From Pseudoips prasinana (lineage: Eukaryota; Arthropoda; Insecta; Lepidoptera; Nolidae), in assembly GCA_951640165.1 (NCBI GenBank), contig OX621237.1, positions 15,314,001 to 15,378,000 of the forward strand: DNA of 64,000 nt, read 5' to 3'. Below the pieces are notes generated by a model that worked only from the letters and a program-made list of their open reading frames with translations, was not told the DNA's origin and made no database searches. Of this stretch, positions 33,734-45,491 are shown piece after piece (position 1 is the first letter of the stretch; the number at the start of each line of letters is the position of its first letter). The translations under genes and the position numbers were made by a program.

Positions 33734-35639
33734 AGTGCGATTGTCCTTGTAAAGTGCTTACGTCACTAAAGAAATTATTGTCCATATTTCGTGGAACTAT
33801 CTTTAGTGGTTTTGTCTCGGCGTTAATAAATCAGCCATTAGGAGCAATTACATATTTAAATAAGATTAATATGTATAAAGTGGTTGACTCTACATATCGC
33901 CGGATGCTAATTAATCATTATCAGTATGAAACCTGACCTTTGTAACGGTCGTAAAACCGATAACCTTAAGGTCTAGCAGGTATGTCACACTCATAGAAGT
34001 TGATAATAATTAGACAATACTTATTTGTTTTATTTTTAGAGGTATAATTTCCTCATAGATGTATTATGTGGGTACTATTAATTGTGCCCCGTGGAGTTAA
34101 TACCAGTTAAATCATTTATTGTAGTTTATGTCTTAATGGAGAATATAATCTGTACACCCCGATCATCCTCTCGTGATGAACAGTGATCTAGAACAAGTTA
34201 ATAATATTAGAAACTCTCGTGACATACACAAAGCGATCTATTGTACTCGCCCGTCGCGACGCGTTAGATGTATTATGTAGGTATTAGGTGTGCCCCGTGG
34301 AGTTACTAGCGGTTGATCATGTATCGTAGTATATGTGTTAATGCAGAATATTATTATAAGTTGTATACGCCGACCATCCTCTCATGAATAAATAGTAAGC
34401 TGGAGCAAGTTAATAATATTAGAAACTCTCGTGACACTATACACAAAGCGATCTATCGTACTACCACACATCGTACACCATCGGTCTCCAAATCCGTTAG
34501 TTTGAAATCTTATCAATGAATGGACGTCCCTAAAATAACCCACACTCATGCATCGCCACGGCATTAACCGCCCAATGTCGAGATTCGAACCCCAAATGAA
34601 GTTCCATCCGACGACGCCGCGTTATTAGTTCGTATGGCATTTTAAAGCCTTTTGAGTGCGATACAGTAATAAACATACTTACTCACACACATAAACTTTA
34701 ACAGTTGTATTGTGATAACTAAACGGCGCCGGTTACTTAGTGTCCGTAAATTTTATGTTCATAAAGATCTCCGCAATACAGTTGCGATTTTAAAAGAATA
34801 AAGTATAAATATTTATTTAAAATAATTTCATAAATTATAATAAGTAGTACGTAAAAAATAATATATTAGGCTAGATCTATTTGTATAAAAGTAACCAACG
34901 TAAAATGAATAATGAACAAGTTACTTAAACAAACCAATTGTACACTAGAAATCTATGTTGGCACAGATTTCTCGCACAAATTCGCACGCGCAAAATTTCC
35001 GAGATAAAAATATCTTATGTCCTTCTCTATCAAAATGTATTGATCCACTCCTGTATAGCTGGATTTACTCACCAACAAAAGTACTTATACACCGCGTTTA
35101 TTAAAAAAAAATCTATTTATGCTTAACATAGGGTGCTGGACAACGTTATGTAAACTGATAAAATATTAAATATACGGAAAGTCCGATTTTAAATTCAAAT
35201 TATTTACATTTTTTTTTATTTTCATACATGCATAAAATACTTGACAAGGCCAGGTAAACAGGATGCCAATTAGAAATAAAAGTGTTGAATTTTCTCCTAA
35301 CACAGGAATTATATGCTTAAAAGGAGGCTTCCGATACCTGTAATTTTATTTTATACTGTTTGAAGCTAATAAATTATTATTCTTGTTATAATATAAACAT
35401 TGTAACAACTAACAAGGTCTCTTTCATTCAACATGCCCTGGAAAAAATGTATCTTCAGATAGTATAAAGTCCTCCACAATTCATTTATCATTTAGTATCC
35501 AGATTTATACACCTGAAGTCATATATGCGCCAGGAAAATCTCATAACTTTTACAACTAATGCCATGTTCTCTTGACATCGCATCGTCTAGCGTAAGGTTG
35601 TCTCTTTCTCCCCGTATGTTTAAAGTTAAATTAATAATA
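33734..35639. other. Non-coding; one tandem duplication and a possible decayed SINE
   Basis: The duplication at 34057-34465 is listed separately. 34560-34600 reads GAGATTCGAACCCC, a minus-strand B-box-like match, but no full SINE is clear. The rest is AT-rich without recognised features. Confidence 0.45.
34057..34465. repeat. Diverged tandem duplication, period about 209 bp
   Basis: Two copies starting AGATGTATTATGT at 34057 and 34266 share GTGCCCCGTGGAGTTA, CATCCTCTC and AGTTAATAATATTAGAAACT. They are clearly diverged. Confidence 0.85.
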
Positions 35640-35870
35640 TCCTAGGACATCATCACAGTCCTCTGATCCCAAACTACGCAGAAGCTTGTATTATAGAAAC
35701 CAGTTAACTAATATACCTACTACATTTTTTTTGTAAATACATACTTATATAGCTTATTACGTTATTACACCCAGACTCAGGAACTCAGGACAAACAGTCA
35801 TGTTCGATCGAATCGAACCCGCGACCAATCGCGTGAAAAGCAAGTATTTTCCAACCACGTTAACCGGCCC
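35640..35870 (-). mobile_element. tRNA-derived SINE, minus strand
   Basis: The left end is the tail (ATCCTAGGACATCATC), with AACTACGCAGAAGCTTGTAT and TTACACCCAGACTCAGG; the head at the right has the reverse B box ATCGAACCCGCGACC. It is the same family as 43030-43268. Confidence 0.7.
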
Positions 35871-35934
35871 GTCAAACCGGACCAAAAAGTGGTTTTGGGA
35901 TTTTCCGTAAAAAGAAATTTCTCAGTATCAGCCC

Positions 35935-36175
35935 GAAGTCTTGGAGTTGGAGGTATTACACCCACTTGCCTCGGGAGCACGTCAAGCCGTCGGTCCTGTA
36001 CCTGACCTCTTTCCGGTCGTGTCGCTAGTCGTCCCATCGGATCATGAGAGTGATGGAATAGAAAGTGCCCCTGTGTTTACGCACACACTTGTGCACTATA
36101 ATATGTCGTGGGCAATTGGCTAGTCTCCATTGAGACTGGCCGCCGTGGCTGAAATTCGGTTGAGAGGGCATTAAT
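35935..36175 (+). repeat. Lepidoptera-type dispersed repeat
   Basis: Phrases such as TTGCCTCGGGAGCACGTCAA, GCACACACTTGTGCACTATA and GACTGGCCGCCGTGG match a repeat I recall as very common in Lepidoptera. The two short frames over it (35798-36037 minus, 35941-36123 plus) are not genes. Confidence 0.65.
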
Positions 36176-36803
36176 TATTTATTGAATCTTAAGTCTATTA
36201 AATGAGTCGGTAATGTATAAGCGTTAAGTATGAAATAATCTGTGAGTACAGATGCTATATATGGCTCATGTGCTAAATCTATGGCGCGGCGGTTGGCTGC
36301 GATTTGAGGCCGCGAGTCAACGCCACTGCCAAGGTCGCATCGCCCGCCTCCACTTCAAGTTATCGTCACATGGATTCGGTGCAACAAGACCGGGCTTACA
36401 ATCATTCATTATCATTTCAATTATAATTTGGTGAAGGAATCTTGATAATAGTCTACTAGTTACAACATAAGCATACATTTTTTAATAGTCCATCCAAAAG
36501 AGTAGTAACTTATTAATGGCCGAACACTTTTCTGATAAACTGATAGCTAATTTAACTAAGACTGTTCTAAGCTATAAAAAAATATTAAATTAATTAGCAG
36601 ATAAAAGAAATCTGATTGAAATTAATGCATTGGTGGCAAAACGAAAGTGCATACCAATTCGAATGATATTTTTTTAATGTATGTATTTAAATTTCCATTG
36701 TGTTTTTTTAGTTATTTTGTTCTTTAGAGGTGATCCCATAAACGTATTTGGTCCCATAAACGTATTTGGTCCCATAAATCCATAACACAAGTTAAATCTT
36801 ACC
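36176..36803. other. Non-coding stretch with a small minisatellite
   Basis: An 18-bp unit, GTCCCATAAACGTATTTG, is repeated about 2.6 times at 36733-36780. Nothing else is recognised. Confidence 0.6.
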
Positions 36804-37530
36804 TTTTTTTTTTTTTAATTGGTTCACAAATCGGTCAATACAATAACTCATTCATATAAGACACAAAAGTATATAAAACAAATATCCAAATTGTATGCCC
36901 TAAAATAGTGAACACGGCGTGCTTTGATAACTAAAAACTTAAATTAAAGAATAAAATTAAGTATAAAAATAAATTAGGACAATATTACTTAAACTAAAAA
37001 TTTAAATTAAAAATTGACTAAAACAAATGGAAAAGCTAACAATTTTCAGAGCATTGGCTCTTCAAGCTTTTTTTGATACAATGTTTAGCTGATGCTAAGC
37101 CACTGGAGAAGATGTCAAAAAGCTGTCGTATGCCATTATAACTTGAGGCCATTCTATAAAATGGAGCATGTTGTCCAATATTGGTTCGGCAACGAGCCGT
37201 TTCAAATGTGCGCCTATTACAAAGTCTACTACTTTGGCGAGGTACAACAAATTGAATTCTCTCCAGTAAACTTTCACAATCTATATGACCATTAATTAAC
37301 TTATAAAGATAAACAATATCCGCACCTTTCCGTCTTATTTGTAAAGTTGACATGTTAAAATGGTTTAGCCTTGCTTCGTATGACCTAAGGTTTTTACATT
37401 GGTTATTAACATATGAGAGTTAATATAGAAAGCGTTTTTGGACTCGCTCTAGTTTACTACGGTAAACATCATAAGTTGGGTTCCAGACTGGAACCCAACT
37501 TATGAGTACTTTGGATACCAGAGTGTCAAT
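36804..37530 (-). pseudogene. 5'-truncated LINE: C-terminal end of a reverse transcriptase ORF
   Basis: On the minus strand the frame reads VWNPTYDVYRSKLERVQKRF near 37497-37438, then a TAA stop at 37420-37422, then LRSYEARLNHFNM and RRKGADIVYLYKLINGHIDC, closing with a stop at 37036. This arrangement (VWNP near the palm end, ERVQKRF, and YKLINGHIDC near the C-terminus) is characteristic of jockey- or CR1-like reverse transcriptases. Sequence left of the stop runs to a T tract at 36804-36816, which would be the poly(A) tail on the minus strand. The internal stop and the lack of an upstream domain show it is dead. A small palindrome at about 37471-37503 overlaps the coding part. Confidence 0.75.
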
Positions 37531-40500
37531 TATATACTTACATTCTTATTATGTAAGCTAATAACATTACAATGTATTTTGGTCTGTAAGTGGTTCTGTA
37601 CTACAATATTCTGGAAATAAAGTGATTATTATTATTATTATACCCACATACTATCCGGCACAATCCAAAACAAAAACAACAAATATAATCGAATTATAAC
37701 CTACTATGGGGGTTAACTGAATATCAGCAACTGAGCATAATAATATGTTTTACGGCTAGACAATAAAATAAACACCCCAAACAGTTATCTACTGCCTAAG
37801 CTACTCGTACGAATACGTCTCGAGGCGCAAAGAAGAGCCTGCTTGTTGATTTAGCTAATAAAACGGTAATGAGATGACGCAGCAAAATCGATAATGAAGC
37901 AAGTATCGAATAATTCTGATTTGAGGTTTGTTACATAGTAGTGGAAAGCCGTGCAATGTAAATTTGCGAGCGAGTTGTGTTCGGGTGAACGATCGCAATA
38001 GAACCGGTCTGACAGGCGAGGAGGCAAAAAGGATCCTCCCGGGAATGTGACGCGTCTCGCCGCGACAGTGTTACCAGATGGCATTATTAGTACCGCAATG
38101 TCAGGAGTTTTAAGGACTTGTCATGGCCCTAATAACCTAGTTAAAACGAACAATAGTCACTAAGGGTATTATTATAGCTACCAAAACAAGAGGATAGAAC
38201 ATTATTTACTTTCTACCCTATGATAATAATAATAATAATTTATTATCAAAAAGCCAAGTACAAATTTTCCATCTCATCTACACATAAATGCACAAATATA
38301 TACAATGATGCTTAAAGGAAGATTATATGATTACGAGGGTTGGACGTATTTTGCAGCGTGGTAATTGCTTGGCTATAGGTATACTTTATAAAAAAAGTTA
38401 CAACGTCATTTTCTATACATATTATTTCCGTGTTTATATATAACAAAGCATGCCTAGCGGTAAAAATGGGATACAATTTGCCCTCACCACTCGACTCGAA
38501 GAGTTTAGGATAATCAATTATCACAGTTGATTGCCGTGATTTGGAAAAAAGACCTGTGATGAACTACGTGTGTGTACTACAATCAAAGTTTAATTTCTGA
38601 ATATGGGTTAAAAACTAGTTAATACATGGATTAAACATTGCCAGTTTATTGGGACTTACTTGTCTCTCTCGCAGGTTGAAAAAACACAAACTAGACTTTT
38701 AGTAAGTTGCGACAGTATTAAAAATATATTGGTTTTCCAATGGCAATAAACTATTAGAGTCTAAATTGACAAAATTAACCTATGTTTATTATCAGTGTTG
38801 CAGCCATAAAGCGTTGAATTGGATTGCTCGAAAGAGAATTCAATACTTTATAATATATTATAAAATGCGAAAAAAATCACCCTTCTTTGCCCATAACTCG
38901 AAAAAATCCTAAATTATTTTTACAATCAAATAGGAACTAGTTGTGTGAGGAAGTTTTAGTTTGCAACTAGTAACCCTGACGCCGGTGCGGACCGACCACT
39001 CCCGCACTCCGATATCTGCACCCAGATATTTCCGGTTTAAAAATCCACCACACAATCGTTATCAGGCGCCCGCTAGAGGAAACGTACGACAGGATGTTAT
39101 GATAGTTTCTTAAATTAAAATATCATCAATTTCTCTGTAACTATATTAATTTACAGATAATAAATTTACCACGAACGTTCAAGTAATGTTTAGTTGTCCT
39201 TTCCACCTAGATTGCAATAAAATACTTCGAATTATTAAAACTGATAACAGAACTGTATCGATTACGATTAAGTCTTAGTAACTCGACATAAAATTACGCA
39301 AGTTGAAGGAGACTTACGTTATCGCATACCGCACACTTTATCAGCCCAACAGAAATTTCGATATGTAGGTAATATTGGGTATTATGATAGATATATTATC
39401 CGCTAAATAATGTATTACATATCTATACGTACCTATTATATCACCATTTCTTTTCTTTACGTTCACTACTAAAAGGAGGGTTATTCATTATACATTATTT
39501 ATTATAATGTATGTTACTGGCTGTATGTGATAGGACCTTTGCCTGTAGTTTAATAATCAAGAACCGGACACTCTCGGTGTCGCTCTTGATAACTGCAATA
39601 ATTTTAAAAATAGTAATCATTATGAGAGTCTATGTTAAACTATGTTGTAGTTAAAATGATAAAAAAAACTATAATATTATATATAATCATAAAATTTTAT
39701 ACGTACAATAATCAAAACATTTGTAGTATGTTGTACGCATAGGTTGCTATAACATTGACATATATATTTATAACACACGTTTAACATTTAATACATGGGT
39801 TTTGTTATAGGGAATACACAAATGTAATTCAATTTATCCAACATTGTTATACAATATATTTAGGTAGACTCTACAATAGTTTTAGCATGATTTATATTTC
39901 CACATGAATTTCCTTGTAATAATACAAGGAAAATAAAGTCTAACTATATATCATGCAAACCTATAGAAGTTATTTAACGTCTATTTTAAGGTTTTATCTT
40001 TTTATAATGAAATAAATATAGTAGGCAATGTATTATACGTTGCCTTCTATATTTGTGAAAAAGGTAATGTGCCAAATTTTTTTTTATAAAATTAAAAATA
40101 TTAAATTTATAAAAACGCCTAAGTTATAGTAGGTACAGGGTAACTAGCTGACACGGCAAACGTTGTTATACCATATTAATTATTTATAGTGAAGTGGTTT
40201 TTGGAATATAAATCATTTAAACTGAAATTTCGGATAAGTGGGATCATCCCTAATGCGATCTATTACTGAGACTGGAAAGGAGCACTGTGGACGATGACGA
40301 CCTATAAAAATAACAAAACACCAACCATTATTTTTTTGAATCATTCTATTCTGCAAATTGATACATTTACTATGAAGACATAATTATTATCAGAGTTGCA
40401 CTGAGAAAGTAAAATGACGATAAGAATAAGAATCACTGCTGCTGCACAAACATTAATAATGGCCGAAAACAGTGAAAGAAGACTTAAGTCTGAGAAAGCG

Positions 40501-41060
40501 TATTGTGTGAGACAGACAGGAGACCGGCTCCGTTCTCCTCCCTACTTCGTGCTGCTTGCTGGGTGAGAAGTGACACCGGTAGACTCCTGGCAGGGATAAC
40601 TGATCGATTAATAATTGATCAGTTATCGACCATTGAGAGTTTAAGATTATTATACTACTTATATCGCTATTAAAAATAGTAAAAAATAGTAAAAATAGTT
40701 TAGTGGTAGAAGGGTTAAAATTAAGGGCGTTATTTTATTTTATTTATTAGGTTTACCAACAGAAGCACCAATATTTCACTTACATATGTAGTATACAATA
40801 AAACTTAATTCTAATTGCGCATCTAATTATAGGTAAACACCACATTTTTAGATACACTCTATAGGTAGTAAATTACGCAGTGCACTTGATTTCATGCTGC
40901 AAATGTCTATTGGTCATACATTTACTTATAATAATATGTATTTATCAAGGCTCGACTCCCAAGTCCTCCTCAACCTACATAATTTAATTGTTACTCTTCT
41001 CCAATACCTGCTATCTCTAAAAAAAAATTGTGAATTTAGTTTTTATTTGTTTTGTTGCAG
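37531..41060. other. Long non-coding stretch
   Basis: No gene is recognised. An AAT run lies at about 38224-38240. 37970-38090 is locally GC-rich with no clear frame. 40480-40600 contains GACAGGAGACCGGCTCCG and other GC-rich text of unknown origin. A short stem (ATGAATTTCCTTG / CAAGGAAA) lies near 39905-39932. Confidence 0.45.
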
Positions 41061-41132
41061 GGAACAACGGGAAGGAGAAAGAAAATTCTCGAAACAAGGA
41101 AGCGACTTCACCGGCAGCACGCTCCGCCAACG
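41061..41132 (+). CDS. Candidate internal exon 1 of an unrecognised host gene
   Basis: A 72-bp segment is bounded by a strong acceptor (TTTGTTTTGTTGCAG, ending at 41060) with a pyrimidine tract, and a donor CG|GTCAGT at 41133. All three frames are open. The frame starting at the third base gives NNGKEKENSRNKEATSPAAR followed by SAN, a charged, low-complexity linker; it begins with two and ends with one base of a split codon. Those phases match the exon at 58640-58753, so the two could splice together in frame. The start and end of the gene are not seen. I cannot name it, and a chance pair of splice sites is not excluded. Confidence 0.4.
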
Positions 41133-41354
41133 GTCAGTACAATTTGTTACATAATCCTCTTTTGTAGTTATTATGAATTCAGTCCTTCAATCATACTTTC
41201 TAATGGTATTCTTTTGTATTACTGCAAAGAATTACACCCAATTTACAGCAAATTGTATCGATGGACCTCTCTAGAGTACTTTATTTAAGTTTTTCGGTAG
41301 GTACGTTTACTAGTAGGTTTAAGGGTGTTTCCAACGAATATTGCAAGTGGTACA

Positions 41355-41547
41355 TCCTACTAATATTATAAATGCGAAAGTTTGTGAGTATGTGTCTGTG
41401 TGAGTGTGTATGTTTGTTACTTCTTCACTCCCAAACAGCTGGAGTGATTTTAATTAAATTTGGTATGGAGTTAGCTGACACCCTGGATTAACACATAGGC
41501 TATAATTTATAAAGTTTAATGCGGGTAAAACCGCGGGGCACGGCTAG
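41355..41547 (+). mobile_element. Non-autonomous Helitron (Lep1-like)
   Basis: 193 bp from TCCTACTAATATTATAAATG to GGCACGGCTAG, inserted between A (41354) and T (41548). It shares GAGTTAGCTGACACCCTGG with the other copies. Confidence 0.85.
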
Positions 41548-43029
41548 TTTAACGTAAGACGCAGAAATAATAGGCCACTCCCAAAATCTCCACAATAGAA
41601 TGTGTATGCGTATTGCCTACGCAGTGGGTACAACCGCAGCTTTCCCTTCGTATTACACCCGTATAAATTAAGTAGTTCGTCTTAGTTAAACCAGTGTTGC
41701 GGTTAACTTAACATACTGTAACAGTAGAGTCCTATCTATAACATACATCAATCTTTCGTTTAAAACATCAGTAACAATACTTCTAGCCTTTTTTATTTTT
41801 CTACGTTGCGGGTCAACGGGTACTAGCCAACTATGCTAGTCGTATTATTGCGTAGTCTATACGCTAACATAGAGCTACTCTCAATTCTCTCACTGTTAGA
41901 ACAGTATAGGTTAATAATCGTAATCTCATTCAGTAGATTTGCAGTGCACAGTTACCATGGTGATAATCGTGTACTAAAGCTTGAATGAGTGCTTAATAAT
42001 CGAGGTTTCAATCGGGAAGGGGGTTCATGGAGGGTTAGCGCGGCGAGGGGTCGGTAGCGTGGCGCACATGCGGCGCGCGGCGTCCCCGGGGGCTGGAGTG
42101 GGCGCGCCGGCGCACTGGCGCCCCACGCCGCCCGCGCGCCGCGCCCCGCTCTGCAGGGGCGACGGACTCAGAACACCCCATCCTACCACATTTTTTGCGG
42201 AAATTGGAATCCTCCCTAGATATTTGACAACATCATGTTCGCATGCACGATTGTATTGCTCTTCTCTACATATTTTCCGTTGATATGCTATTATTATCCA
42301 GAACAACGCCATCAATGTTGACTCGTTATCGGTACTAATGATTAGTATAATATTCTATTAAACGAGTATTTATGTTGATATAACGGCTGCTCCGATCATT
42401 ACGGTAGTATAATTATAAACACGGTCTTGACACAAGTCAAAACAATGTGCTTGACATAAACTGAGTTTACATCACAAAGTACATACAGTCGACGTCAGAT
42501 CAATTGAAACAATTTTATTAGAAAATAGTCTTCAATATTATATGTTTCAGGTTCCCCCTTGTTACTACCCATGCGTCGTAAACCTACATTGGTATCCTTT
42601 GCATAAATAGCTAGTTATTTCTATACATGATTGTCGCGTAGGTACACAAAAGCATCCCAACCAGCTGATATGATAATGAACGTTGGAACACAATGTCGGC
42701 GTGTCATTCGACGTGACATATCTATAGGACAAAAAGCTAGATAAAAGGACATCCGTCTTGCGTGCCCAACTGCCCACTTACTCATAGTGTTTTCAAAATA
42801 TACTTACAATATTAATAAAGGCAAAGGGCCATATTACAGAATTATAATCTATTTTTCAAACGCGTCACGTTATACTGAATAAATTGTAGAACATAAGTTT
42901 GCGAAAATTGCCAAAAAGTCTGCCTATAAATTCGCGTCTTTGCAAGCTGACGTTTCGAAAATTGTTCAGATTCGTGGATAATGTGAGCTTCATAAGTCTT
43001 GTCTTACACCATTAAAAATACTAACAAAT
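41548..43029. other. Non-coding stretch around a GC-rich island
   Basis: Apart from the island at 42020-42175, no feature is recognised. Confidence 0.5.
42020..42175. other. GC- and CpG-rich island
   Basis: About 155 bp of very GC-rich sequence (for example GGCGCGCGGCGTCCCCGGGG) in otherwise AT-rich DNA, open on both strands (41981-42283 plus, 42025-42315 minus). Neither frame is recognisable as a protein. A possible minus-strand acceptor (GTCGCCCCTGCAG) lies at its right side. It could be an exon, a first-exon/promoter region of the host gene, or a contaminating repeat. Confidence 0.4.
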
Positions 43030-43268
43030 ATCCTAGGACATCATTCACACACGGCCATGTGATCCCAAACTAAGCAGAGCTTGTACTATGGAAACCGGAT
43101 AACTGATACACTACACATACTACTTTTTCTTTTGTAAATACATACTCATATAGATTATTACACCTAGACTCAGGACAAACAGACATGTTCATGCACACAA
43201 ATATCTGTCCTAGGTGGGAATCGAACCGACGACCCGCAGCGTGAAAGGTAAGCATTTACCAACAGCAC
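43030..43268 (-). mobile_element. tRNA-derived SINE, minus strand
   Basis: Tail at left (ATCCTAGGACATCATTCA), then AACTAAGCAGAGCTTGTACT and ATTACACCTAGACTCAGGAC, with the head at right: GGGAATCGAACCGACGACC. It contains both halves of the element and is a better-preserved relative of the copy at 35640. Confidence 0.75.
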
Positions 43269-43699
43269 CAAATAAGTGGATACAACGCATATATATATTA
43301 AATGATAGAGCGTAGCATATGATGGGTTAGCTTCTCAAAGACGAAAATGGTTATTCTATAATAAGCAGATAGTATTGTAGCAGTAACTTGCCGACGCAAA
43401 TAGCAATAGCAATTGAGAAATTGTGGTAAATTCACCCCACGCCACTGCTTTAGAATACGCTGTTTAAGTACATTGCGACACGTATTCAGATGCATACGTT
43501 AAACATAGGGAAAACACTAGAAACCTGAGAATTACTTAATGAAAATGTAGTACCTAGCCTAACTAAATACTTACTAACCTTCATTGATCACTTAAACCGT
43601 ATAACTAGCCGTGATTATCTTCACACTCGAGATGATTTATCAATCAGATGTACGAAACAACGCAAGTATAAAGTTTAGCACGGCTTTGGACTCAGCTGT
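43269..43699. other. Non-coding stretch
   Basis: Nothing recognised. Confidence 0.55.
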
Positions 43700-43947
43700 G
43701 ACGGCCTAGAATAATATAGCCACCCCATCTTATCCTGTGGGGGTTGTAGAAGTCGTCCCGAGAGAATATCACAGAGAACGGGCACCAGCATTCTTATGAG
43801 TACCATGACCATCTCACTGCGATCGCCAACCTGTCTGCCAAGCGTAGCAGTTATGGCATATCCCCTCAAATGATGGACTGACACTTGTGGAGATTTTTTG
43901 GGCAACCGTTGTCCAGCACTGGACGTCTTTCGGCTGATATGATGAAT
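43700..43947 (+). repeat. ATGATG-tailed retroelement copy
   Basis: It runs from CGGCCTAGAATAATATAGCC through GCGATCGCCAACCTGTCTGC to TTTCGGCTGATATGATGA, one of the longest copies of this family in the window. Its tail abuts the tandem array that follows. Confidence 0.7.
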
Positions 43948-44340
43948 AATAGTCGATTCAGAAACGTAATAGAATCGGTAGGCTTTGGGCAGATTGTCGT
44001 GAGAATATTTATTTGATAACAATAGTCGATTCAGAAACTCAATAGAATCGGAGTCTTTCGGCCGATTGTCGTGAGTATATCTAATTGATAACAATTATTA
44101 TTTTATTAGTATCAATAGGCTTTGGTCCCGGTTTTCGTGAGAATATCAATGCTATAACAATAGTCGATTCAGAAACGTAATAGAATCGATAGGCTTTGGC
44201 TCCGGTTGTCGTGAGGATACCCATTTGATAACAATAGTTGATCCAGAAACATAATAGAATCGATAGGCTTTGGAAGTGGTGGAGGTGAGAATATCTATTT
44301 GATACCAATAGTCGATTCAGAAACGAAATATTATAAAATA
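43948..44340. repeat. Tandem array, six units of about 73 bp
   Basis: The unit starts AATAGTCGATTCAGAAAC at 43948, 44021, 44159, 44233 and 44307, with a decayed unit near 44093. Each unit also contains GAATCG and TCGTGAG. The short minus-strand open frames over this array arise from its repetition. Confidence 0.9.
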
Positions 44341-44874
44341 GGCGTAGATCCCGGTTTGATGCCACTAGCGGACCCACAGATCTTGGATTCAAACGTGTAA
44401 CACCCATCGTTTGTATCGGGAGTCAGAGACAAAATCAATACGTCTGGCAGCTCTACCTGCCGATTACACGTAGGAGAACATTGAATGTTCGCGTACATAA
44501 CAAATTCATGTAGTTAGGTTTTATCGAAAGTGTACTGTGACATCATTGTTTCCAGCAATGACTTGTCCATTGGGAATGGTCCATTAGTTAATTAGTCAGA
44601 ATCTTCACGTCCATTACAGGCTCGTGAACCAAGTGTCGTGGTATTCGTTAATTGAAGTTCTAACGCGCTTTCATTATCAGTCAGATAACCAAGAGATAAC
44701 ATATTTTGTTGACCACTGACAATGTTTTTTTCGTTTGACTTCGTTTTAACGAGACACGTCATCGCGTACTTGGAAGGTTATTATCCTTATTTACTGATTT
44801 ATATGAAATCATTGATAATGAAGACTTTAGATATGAAGTATGGATCACTTATAATTAAAGAAACATATATTATA
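44341..44874. other. Non-coding stretch
   Basis: Nothing recognised. Confidence 0.55.
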
Positions 44875-44885
44875 ACAGGACTAGC

Positions 44886-45124
44886 AAAGTAAAATTGGAA
44901 ACAACTGGCCAAAGCTTTCCTATCAAAAAGGAGTAAGACAGGGTGACCCACTATCACCAAAACTTTTTACAGCTGTACTGGAATCCAAATTCATCATTAC
45001 AGCTTAAATAAGTCCACTGCTGGACAAGCCTCCCTCAAGAATCATCTTGAGGGGATATGCCATAATCGCCACGCTTGGCAGGCGGGTTGGAATCCAAATT
45101 ATTAGTCCAATAAAGTGGACATAT
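44886..45124 (+). pseudogene. RTE-like reverse transcriptase fragment with a nested short insertion
   Basis: Positions 44886-44930 read KVKLETTGQSFPIKK; after a one-base shift the next frame reads GVRQGDPLSPKLFTAVLE, the classic RT palm segment of RTE-type LINEs, up to 44991. A 97-bp piece of another retroelement (44992-45088) is then inserted, bordered by the 12-bp repeat GGAATCCAAATT (44980-44991 and 45089-45100). Beyond it the reading frame decays. The gene is clearly dead. Confidence 0.75.
44992..45088 (-). mobile_element. 97-bp retroelement insertion with 12-bp target duplication
   Basis: On the minus strand it ends in ...AAGCTGTAATGATG, the 3' end of the family seen at 1061-1288; the 5' side is cut at AACCCGCCTGCC. 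The 12-bp duplication GGAATCCAAATT on both sides marks a real retrotransposition event of a 5'-truncated copy. Confidence 0.85.
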
Positions 45125-45128
45125 TTAA

Positions 45129-45491
45129 GAGGCCTATTACAGTCCACTAGCGCCGCTAATCGAAAAAATGTCATAACTCGTAAATAGAATCAAAAACACA
45201 AAATGTGGTTTATTATTTCGTAGAAAAGGCAATAACGTAATTTTATAACACATTGTCAACACTTGAAATATAGCTGTTTAGCTAAATCGTGCATTTGTAA
45301 CAAAAACGGCCGTTTATGTTTTGAATGCACGATTTAGCTAAACAGCTATATTTCAAGTGTTGATAAGGTGTTATACAATTACGTTATTGCCTTTTCCACA
45401 GTAATAATAGAACATATTTTGTATTTTTGATTCTATTTACGAGTTATGACATTTTTTCGATTGGCGGCGCTAGTGGACTGTAATAGGCCTC
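45129..45491. mobile_element. Near-complete palindromic MITE in a TTAA site
   Basis: 363 bp flanked by TTAA (45125-45128 and 45492-45495). The whole element is one inverted repeat of about 181 bp per arm, from GAGGCCTATTACAGTCCAC at both outer ends to a centre AACGGCCGTT; by eye the arms agree at about nine bases in ten. TTAA is the piggyBac target, but the first bases do not match the piggyBac CCC start I know, so the superfamily is open. Confidence 0.88.

Noticed and set aside
35798..36123. Opposing short frames over the repeat at 35935-36175
   Set aside because: They arise from a dispersed repeat and the adjacent SINE, not from a gene.
43675..44407. Minus-strand frames of 139 and 108 residues
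   Set aside because: They run over the retroelement copy and the 73-bp tandem array; their repeated peptide (for example SNKYSHDNLPKAYRFYYVSE) reflects the array.
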